Source of the DNA: Bog-159 sp049511415
GTDB taxonomy: Bacteria; Acidobacteriota; Terriglobia; Bryobacterales; Bryobacteraceae
Reading direction: 5' to 3'
Assembly: GCA_049511415.1 (NCBI GenBank)
Contig: JBEKYC010000121.1
Span: 1 to 12,419, forward strand
Length of the DNA: 12,419 nucleotides
The position numbers were made by a program, and so were the translations under genes. Shown here piece after piece: positions 7,324 to 12,419 of the stretch (the first letter of the stretch is position 1; the number at the start of each line of letters is the position of its first letter). A model generated the notes under the pieces. The model had not been told where the DNA came from and searched no databases. It was given only the letters and a program-made list of their open reading frames with translations.

Positions 7324-7718
7324 TTGGAACCCGAACCATACTTTCTGACCCGCGAGCAGATTGATACGATTCATCGGGACCAGATTGAAGCATGGGGCGG
7401 TTTGCAGGGCCTTCGTAGCGAGCATGCGTTGGAGTCGGCAATTGCGCAGCCGCTCAACGTCTATTTCTATAGCGGCGGCGACCTTTACGAAATCACCGCC
7501 GCATACGCCTTCCATATCGCGGAAAGTCAGGCGTACCTGGACGGCAATAAACGGACCGAGTGCAGCCCGCCGCTGACTTTCTTGAAATCAACGGCGTCGA
7601 TACGAGCCCTTTGCCGGAGATTGCCACGTACGAAGCGATGATCCGAGTGGCAAAACACGAACGGGATCGATCCGGTTTGGCGGTCTTCCTGCGTGAAGCG
7701 TTGAAGGCGAAGGCTTAG
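7324..7718 (+). pseudogene. Doc-type (death-on-curing) toxin, frameshifted
   Basis: The first 78 codons from TTG 7324 encode a clear Doc/Fic-fold protein: FLTREQIDTIHRDQIEAWGG (7-26), GLRSEHALESAIAQP, DLYEITAAYAFHIAESQ and DGNKRT (73-78). Doc enzymes phosphorylate or AMPylate translation factors. After ACC (7555-7557) the frame changes: the expected FLEINGV continuation and ATYEAMIRVAKHERDRSGLA tail appear in another frame from TTT 7578 to TAG 7716-7718. Between T78 and that Phe there are 20 nt where about 21 are expected, consistent with loss of one base, probably a G (restored reading GVQPAAD). The intact protein would have about 131 residues, normal for the family. As written, the first frame ends at TGA 7641 after about 27 foreign residues. 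The position of the catalytic His of Doc is Gln69. The TTG start lacks a good ribosome site. Confidence 0.82.
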
Positions 7719-7747
7719 TCAATCTTTACAAACCGCCACAAGCGCGT

Positions 7748-7770
7748 TTCTGGGGAGTAATCTCCCAGAA
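7748..7770. terminator. Hairpin between converging toxin and efflux operons
   Basis: TTCTGGG (7748-7754) pairs with CCCAGAA (7764-7770); allowing one bulged G the stem extends to nine pairs with a TAAT loop. It lies in the 192-bp gap between the converging toxin remnant and HlyD gene, where a terminator would be expected. Neither strand has a T-run after the stem, so intrinsic termination is doubtful. I see no gene in the rest of the gap. Confidence 0.3.
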
Positions 7771-7895
7771 CACGATTTCTGACTCGCGACGCCCTCAAAT
7801 CAGCATCCCCTGCGCTCGATCAGGATCAGCGACTCGGTTCCACGCTGACTTACTTTCCCTATAACAAATGTGACCAACTCGACGAGGGTCGTCTA

Positions 7896-7927
7896 CCGCC
7901 CGCGCGGGTCTCAAAACTTGCGGGCGG
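7896..7927. repeat. GC-only inverted repeat over the HlyD stop codon
   Basis: CCGCCCGC (7896-7903) and GCGGGCGG (7920-7927) form a perfect 8-bp GC stem with a 16-nt loop that contains the TGA stop of the HlyD gene (7913-7911). An overlapping palindrome, CCCGCGCGGG (7899-7908), offers a competing fold. It could stabilise the 3' end of the efflux mRNA or help Rho-independent pausing, but no T-run follows. Confidence 0.35.
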
Positions 7928-9224
7928 ATGTGGCTTTCGTGTCCTTCCTCCCTTTCGCGTCCAGATAAACCTTCGCCTCAACCGACATACCCGGGCGCAG
8001 TCTGTTGAAGTCCCGCTGATTGGGATCCAAACGGATTCGGACAGGCAGCCGCTGCACGACTTTTACGTAATTGCCGGTGGCGTCTTCGGGTGGAAAAAGA
8101 CTGGTGCGATCTCCGGTTGCGGCCGGCATGTACTCTACCTCGCCCTCGAAGGATTCGTTGAGCGAATCCACCTGAGCGGTGACACGCTGGCCGGTGTGCA
8201 TTTTACGGAGTTGCGTCTCCTTGAAATCAGCCGTTGCCCAAACGTCTTGCGTCTGAACGATCACCACGAGCTGCTGCCCCACCGAGATTCTGCTCCCCAG
8301 TTCGGCGGTTCGCCCGGTGGCGATTCCATCTGCGGGCGCAACTATATGGCAGTAGCTCAGATTAAGGAGTGCGATGTCCAACTGCGCCTTGGCGGACGAC
8401 GCATTCGCCGCGCTCGATGAGATGTCGGCCTGTCTGATGGCGACCTGGCGCGGCGCGTTCTGCGCGTCCTCCCGGAGTTTGTTCTGCTGTTGCTGCAATT
8501 GCGCTCGTCGCTGCTCCACCACCTTCAGTGAGGATGCGTCGGCGGCGCGGCTGGCCTCCACGGCGGCCTCCTGAGCGGCGCCGTTGGCCACATATCCGTC
8601 GTAGTCGGAAAGCGAGATCTCATGCTTATCGACGAGTTCTTTGTAGCGGGCAAGATCGGACTGGCTCTTGCGATTGTTGGCCTCCGCCTGGCGCAGCTTG
8701 GCGACATTGCTGTCATAGTCATACTGCGCGCCGGCAATCACGGCTTCGGCATTGAGGATGGCCGCGGTGTCCGTGTCGACTGCGCTGCGGTTCGCGGTTT
8801 GTGTAATCGGCACGTTGGGATTCTGGCTGGCGACCTGGGCCAAGGCCTGCTCATACTGAGCGCGCGCCTGCGCTACCAGCGCCTCGTAATCGCGCGGGTC
8901 CAGGTCCACCAGGGGCGTGCCGGCCTTCACCGGCTGATCGTTCTCCGCATATACCGCTTGCACCGTTCCGGCAACGCGGGAGGCGACGAGTACCACGACG
9001 CCGGCTGCCACCCCGATGACGATTCGCTTTCGTTTCGTAGCGGGGTCCGCCGGCTTCTTCTCGACATCGGGCTTCTTCTCAGGATCGGGCTTCTTTGCGC
9101 CGTTCTGTTTGTCACCGTTTTGTGTGCCAGTAGCAGCTTGTTTCTGCTGGTCCTTTTGCGCGTCCTGTTGGTCAGGGTGCGTCCCATTTTGGTTCGTCGT
9201 CGGTTCCTGATCGTTGACGGGCAT
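7911..9224 (-). CDS. HlyD/EmrA-type periplasmic adaptor with internal deletion near the membrane anchor
   Basis: A 437-residue membrane-fusion protein linking an inner-membrane pump to an outer-membrane channel. Residues 1-67 form a cytoplasmic, Q/N/K/P-rich tail with repeated PDxEKKPxD. A hydrophobic stretch of only about 14 residues follows (68-81, IVIGVAAGVVVLVA), then directly the first lipoyl half, SRVAGTVQAVYAENDQPVKA. Residues 111-280 are a long coiled-coil hairpin. The second lipoyl half (CHIVAPADGIATGRTAELGS, 292-311) and the beta-barrel (VWATADFKETQL to the C-terminus) are complete. EmrA relatives have about 30 residues between the anchor and the lipoyl half, including an ESTDDAxxDG-like strand; here they are absent without loss of frame (junction at 8981/8982). 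ATG 9224 has AGGA 8 nt upstream and begins 2 bp after the TolC-family stop. It is the last gene of the efflux operon. Confidence 0.88.
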   Translation of the reverse strand: MPVNDQEPTTNQNGTHPDQQDAQKDQQKQAATGTQNGDKQNGAKKPDPEKKPDVEKKPADPATKRKRIVIGVAAGVVVLVASRVAGTVQAVYAENDQPVKAGTPLVDLDPRDYEALVAQARAQYEQALAQVASQNPNVPITQTANRSAVDTDTAAILNAEAVIAGAQYDYDSNVAKLRQAEANNRKSQSDLARYKELVDKHEISLSDYDGYVANGAAQEAAVEASRAADASSLKVVEQRRAQLQQQQNKLREDAQNAPRQVAIRQADISSSAANASSAKAQLDIALLNLSYCHIVAPADGIATGRTAELGSRISVGQQLVVIVQTQDVWATADFKETQLRKMHTGQRVTAQVDSLNESFEGEVEYMPAATGDRTSLFPPEDATGNYVKVVQRLPVRIRLDPNQRDFNRLRPGMSVEAKVYLDAKGRKDTKATSARKF

Positions 9225-9226
9225 GG

Positions 9227-10822
9227 TTAATTTCCTTTCAGCATGCTGGGAATGAACTGTTCGGCCTGCCCAGTGGCCTTGGCGAGGGCGATGCGGGCAA
9301 GGTTCAGAGAGAAGAGAGTGCTGATGTAGTCCCGTTCCGCCGCGGCGACCGTCTCCTGCGATTGCACTACCTCCACCGAATTGGTCACACCGGAGGCGAA
9401 GCGATCGACGGATTGCGTCAGGGTCTCGGCCGCGAGTTGGCGATTCTCCTGCGCCACCTTGAGTTGTTCCGAGGCCACCTGCAGATCGACATAGACCTGC
9501 CGTACGTCGAGATCCACGGCAGCCTTCAGATCGTCATAACGGGCCTGCAACTGGCCGAATCTCGCATCGGACTGATCGATGTCGGACTTCACGCGTCCGC
9601 TATCGAATAAATGGATATTCACGCCGGCGGAGACTTCGTACGCCGACACTCCTTTGTTCGGGTTAATGCCTTCCACGCCATAGTTGCCGCTGATGCCCAC
9701 GGAGGGCAAGTACTCGGCTTTCGATGCCCGCCGCGCCTCAGCCGCAGCCTTCAATTGCAGCCGGGCGGCCTTAAGGTCGGGGCGCGCGTCGAGTGCGGTC
9801 TTGATCCCCTCCTCCAGAGGAACGGCAGCCGGAACCTGCATCGGCAGATCTTCGCTCAAAACCAACGCCTGTCCGGCTGGAAGGCCGATCAGCCGGGCAA
9901 GTTGCATCGTCTGCTTCGACAGGTCGCCGCGCAGGGCGCTGAGTCTCTGCTGCTGGGTGCGCAACTCTACCAGACTCTTGTTGCTGTCGATGATGGTTTT
10001 GGTTCCCGCGCGATATTGGTCGTCGGCTAGCTTGAAGCTTGCCTCCGCCTGCTTGACCTGCGCCTCCTGCGACAAGACATTAGCCTTGTTCGCGATGACG
10101 CGAATATACGCGCCACCCACCGCCAGGACGATGAGTTCGCGCGCATTGGCCGCGCTCATCCGCGCCGCCTCGAGCGATGCGTCCGATTGGCGGACGTTGT
10201 GAAGAGCGGTCAGGCTCAAATCCTCACTCACGTTGCCGAGCGCGCTGTAGTAATGGAAAGGCCCGATGGTGGTGGGAAGCGCGATCGCCCCGCCGAATAC
10301 CGAACTGCTGAAGCCCTCGGTCTGAAGGTCTACCTTGGTACTCGTTTCGGTCAGCGTCCCGTAGATGTTCGGCAGCATCTGGCTTACCGCTGCCAGCCGC
10401 TGTGCGCGCGCCTGCCTCACCGCTAGGGTGGCGGTCACGCCGCCGAGATTGAACTGAAGACCGCGGTGTATTGCCTCGGCGATGGTCAGGGTAAGCGGTC
10501 CCTGGGGGACCTTCGGGTCGGGGACGCTGCCCTGAAAGCTGCCCGAGACCTGGATGGTGCTGTTGAGTGTATTCACGCTGGAACTGCTGCCCGCGCTACC
10601 CCCGGTGGACTGCTGCGCTTCCACGCTCCCGCTGCTCTGCGGCAGGGGCGCCTGCTGGGCTTTCGGCATCGATGACGCTCCGGCGCCTGTCTGCGCCATG
10701 CTCTCTCGGCAGGCGAGTAAGACCGCAATCGTGAGAATGAGAGCCGGCCACTGCTTTCGCCGGCTAGTCTCGCGATCCGATGGATTTTGCCCCTCCCCCT
10801 TCTTATGGCGCCGCATCCTCAT
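9227..10822 (-). CDS. TolC-family outer-membrane efflux protein
   Basis: With ATG 10822 the product has 531 residues. The open frame extends to 10933, but that part lies over the end of the upstream pump gene; ATG 10822 has GAGGA (10834-10830) at 7 nt spacing, so it is preferred. A long basic n-region (1-24) is followed by a hydrophobic core, WPALILTIAVLLA, and a likely signal-peptidase I site at SMAQ-TG (41-45). Residues 45-105 are a Ser/Gly/Gln-rich linker. Two outer-membrane-efflux repeats follow, starting at LTIAEAIHRGLQFN (111-125), with long amphipathic heptad helices such as QAEASFKLADDQYRAG and a mirrored second half with EQLKVAQENRQLAAETL. The protein should trimerise into the outer-membrane channel and tunnel for the neighbouring pump and adaptor. 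It is the middle gene of the operon, 23 bp after the pump and 2 bp before the adaptor. Confidence 0.9.
   Translation of the reverse strand: MRMRRHKKGEGQNPSDRETSRRKQWPALILTIAVLLACRESMAQTGAGASSMPKAQQAPLPQSSGSVEAQQSTGGSAGSSSSVNTLNSTIQVSGSFQGSVPDPKVPQGPLTLTIAEAIHRGLQFNLGGVTATLAVRQARAQRLAAVSQMLPNIYGTLTETSTKVDLQTEGFSSSVFGGAIALPTTIGPFHYYSALGNVSEDLSLTALHNVRQSDASLEAARMSAANARELIVLAVGGAYIRVIANKANVLSQEAQVKQAEASFKLADDQYRAGTKTIIDSNKSLVELRTQQQRLSALRGDLSKQTMQLARLIGLPAGQALVLSEDLPMQVPAAVPLEEGIKTALDARPDLKAARLQLKAAAEARRASKAEYLPSVGISGNYGVEGINPNKGVSAYEVSAGVNIHLFDSGRVKSDIDQSDARFGQLQARYDDLKAAVDLDVRQVYVDLQVASEQLKVAQENRQLAAETLTQSVDRFASGVTNSVEVVQSQETVAAAERDYISTLFSLNLARIALAKATGQAEQFIPSMLKGN
9231..9237 (-). promoter_or_regulatory. 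Ribosome binding site for the HlyD-type gene, inside the TolC-family gene
   Basis: AAGGAAA on the minus strand lies within the final codons (Lys-Gly-Asn) of the upstream gene, 8 nt before ATG 9224. The stop and start codons are separated by only 2 nt, so the same ribosomes probably terminate and restart here. Confidence 0.6.
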
Positions 10823-10829
10823 TTGAGTG

Positions 10830-10834
10830 TCCTC
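10830..10834 (-). promoter_or_regulatory. Ribosome binding site that decides the TolC-family start
   Basis: GAGGA on the minus strand lies 7 nt upstream of ATG 10822, in the 23-bp gap after the pump gene's TGA (10848-10846). It supports the 531-residue form over the longer frame that starts at 10933 within the pump gene. Confidence 0.6.
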
Positions 10835-10845
10835 GCTTTCATCGA

Positions 10846-12419
10846 TCAGCCCACTTCTCCGGCGGGTGCGCCCTCCCCGGGCTTGTTTTTGTTCAACAGC
10901 AGCGCGCACGCGACCATGGCGAGCGACATCCATGCCAGCATGCGATAGATATCCACATAGCCGAGGCCTGCGGCTTGGCGGTTCAGTTCCCGGTAGATTG
11001 TGCCGCGCGCCAGCGCCGCCGCTCCCGGGCCGGTGGCAACTGCGCCGTAGGCATGCGTAAGCGCGCTCAGGCGACTCGCGTAAGCTGGATTCGAGAGCCG
11101 CATGCCGTCCGCCAGCCGAGCCTCATGGAAGAGCGTGCGATTGGTGACGATGGCTCCCGTGCCTGCGATAAAGATGCTGCCGCCCACGTTGCGTGCAAAG
11201 TTGATGATGCCAGAAACCTGATTGCTGGCCTCCTTGGGGAGACCGACATAGGCGGCGTTGGTGATCGCGATGAAGCACAAAGGAATCGGCGCTACTTGCA
11301 GGACTCGCAGCCAGGTAGAGGAGCCGAAGCTCATGTTTACATTGAGGTGAGTGGACGTGTAATAGAAGGCCCCGGCAAAGAAAAGGAAACCGAGAACCGC
11401 AATATTCCGCGCGGCGAACCGGCCGGTGGCGAATCCCGCCAGCGGCATAATCACCAGTAAGGCCAGGCCCCCGCCAGTGAGCGCTTCACCTGCGAGAGTA
11501 GCCGTGTAATGCAGTAGTTCCTGCGAAAACTGCGGCTGCAGTACGGTCGAGGCGTTGAGAACGCCACCCACCAGAATCATCAACAAGGCGCAGATCGCGA
11601 AATTCCTGTGCTTGACGAGCTTCAGATTCATGATCGGATTCTTGACCCGCCACTCCCACCAGATCAGGCCAATCATACCGACCGCGAAAAGTGTGCCGAA
11701 GACGCGCACGAAATCCGAAGCGAACCAATTGTTCTCCTCGCCCTTGTCGAGCATGATCTGCAATCCACCCATGGCGATAGTCAAGAAGCCGAGTCCCATG
11801 TAGTCGAGCCGTCTCAAGTTCGACCGGTCGGCTTTGATCCACGGAGGATCTTCCACCAGACGGCTGACGAGCGTCAAGGCCAGAATACCCACCGGAATGT
11901 TGAGATAGAAGATCCAGCGCCAGGAGTAGTTGTCCGTGATCCAGCCGCCCAAGGTAGGCCCTATGGATGGTGCCAGTACGGCGACCAGACCGTAGAGCGC
12001 GAACGCCTGGCCGCGCTTCTTCTCGTCGAACGAGTCAGCCATAATCGCCTGCGCCATCGGCTGCAGGCCGCCGCCGCCGGCGCCTTGAACGACGCGAGCC
12101 AGAAGAAGTATGGGCAGGGAAGGAGCGATGCCGCAAAGAAAACTGGCGACCGTGAAGATCAGGATGCACAGCATAAAAAAGTTCTTGCGGCCGAGAACGC
12201 TCGAAGCCCAGGCGCCCATCGGTAGAACGATCGCGTTCGACACCAGGTAGCTGGTCAGAACCCAGGTGCCTTCATCAGTGCTCGCACCCAGGCTTCCGGC
12301 TATATGCGGCAATGCAACATTGGCGATCGAGCTGTCGAGCACCTCCATGAACGCGGCGAGTGCAACGGTTGACGCTATCAGCCACGGGTTGACCTTCGGC
12401 TTCCATTGACTATCCGGAA
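10846..12419 (-). CDS. DHA2-family (EmrB/QacA-type) multidrug efflux pump, 5' end outside window
   Basis: An inner-membrane proton antiporter with about 14 helices. The first in-window Met (12348) is internal: the frame stays open to the right edge and the 23 upstream codons read KPKVNPWLIASTVALAAF, the usual TM1 of EmrB proteins, so the start lies beyond 12419. Within the window 523 residues are visible. Family motifs are MEVLDSSIANVALPHIAGSL (motif D1 in TM1), a motif-A-like loop GAWASSVLGRKN, and the TM5 antiporter motif C with its extension, GPTLGGWITDNYSWRWIFYL. A long loop before the last helix (FHEARLADGMRLSNP) is also typical. It should expel hydrophobic drugs or metabolites via the HlyD adaptor and TolC-family channel encoded just downstream. 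No regulator gene is visible in the window. Confidence 0.92.
   Translation of the reverse strand, partial: PDSQWKPKVNPWLIASTVALAAFMEVLDSSIANVALPHIAGSLGASTDEGTWVLTSYLVSNAIVLPMGAWASSVLGRKNFFMLCILIFTVASFLCGIAPSLPILLLARVVQGAGGGGLQPMAQAIMADSFDEKKRGQAFALYGLVAVLAPSIGPTLGGWITDNYSWRWIFYLNIPVGILALTLVSRLVEDPPWIKADRSNLRRLDYMGLGFLTIAMGGLQIMLDKGEENNWFASDFVRVFGTLFAVGMIGLIWWEWRVKNPIMNLKLVKHRNFAICALLMILVGGVLNASTVLQPQFSQELLHYTATLAGEALTGGGLALLVIMPLAGFATGRFAARNIAVLGFLFFAGAFYYTSTHLNVNMSFGSSTWLRVLQVAPIPLCFIAITNAAYVGLPKEASNQVSGIINFARNVGGSIFIAGTGAIVTNRTLFHEARLADGMRLSNPAYASRLSALTHAYGAVATGPGAAALARGTIYRELNRQAAGLGYVDIYRMLAWMSLAMVACALLLNKNKPGEGAPAGEVG

Noticed and set aside
7780..7900. TATAAC near 7860 as a plus-strand promoter
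   Set aside because: No matching -35, and it would drive transcription only antisense to the HlyD gene.
10740..10775. Twin-arginine-like SRRKQW before the TolC-family signal core
   Set aside because: It lacks the F-L-K part of the Tat motif, and outer-membrane factors use the Sec pathway.
10823..10933. In-frame upstream extension of the TolC-family gene to ATG 10933
   Set aside because: It lies over the pump gene's C-terminus, has no resemblance to a signal peptide, and a good ribosome site marks ATG 10822 instead.
12346..12348. ATG 12348 as the start of the DHA2 pump
   Set aside because: The upstream codons to the window edge are open and encode the expected TM1 start (NPWLIASTVALAAF), so this Met is internal.
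1..12419. Search for CRISPR arrays, tRNA/rRNA genes, transposases and integrase sites
   Set aside because: No regularly spaced direct repeats, tRNA-like folds or transposase-like proteins were seen by eye on either strand.

Overview
The window is GC-rich bacterial DNA with tightly packed genes. It carries an outer-membrane TolC-type channel and periplasm-directed proteins, so the host is Gram-negative. The mix of a DUF5117-type zinc metalloprotease, a large sodium:solute symporter, an SLC45-like sugar transporter and an EmrB-TolC-HlyD cluster resembles soil Acidobacteriota (Bryobacterales/Solibacter relatives). That placement is inferred from family content only and was not tested.

Layout, left to right: (i) 1-533, minus strand, the N-terminal part of a secreted metalloprotease that runs off the left edge. 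(ii) 598-1806, plus strand, an alpha/beta hydrolase with a helical N-terminal region. (iii) 1920-3767, plus strand, a sodium:solute symporter. (iv) 6545-3764, minus strand, a two-gene maltooligosaccharide operon: 4-alpha-glucanotransferase (malQ) overlapping by 11 bp an SLC45-like MFS sugar transporter. That transporter shares its stop-codon bases with the converging symporter. (v) 6546-6903, a gene-free stretch with a cluster of palindromes. (vi) 6904-7718, plus strand, a toxin-antitoxin-like pair: an unrecognised 131-residue protein followed by a Doc-type toxin broken by a one-base frameshift. (vii) 12419-7911, minus strand, a three-gene drug-efflux operon in the order DHA2/EmrB-type pump (5' end off the window), TolC-family outer-membrane factor, HlyD/EmrA-type adaptor.

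The malQ pair would import and rearrange maltose or maltodextrins. The efflux operon encodes all three parts of a tripartite pump, from inner membrane through periplasm to outer membrane. The adaptor, however, lacks about 30 residues next to its membrane anchor, so its function is in doubt.

I found no clear new biological system. The most noteworthy items are the internally deleted HlyD adaptor, the frameshifted Doc toxin with Gln at its catalytic His position and its unknown partner, and the palindrome cluster upstream of malQ. I saw no CRISPR array, tRNA, rRNA, insertion sequence or transposase.
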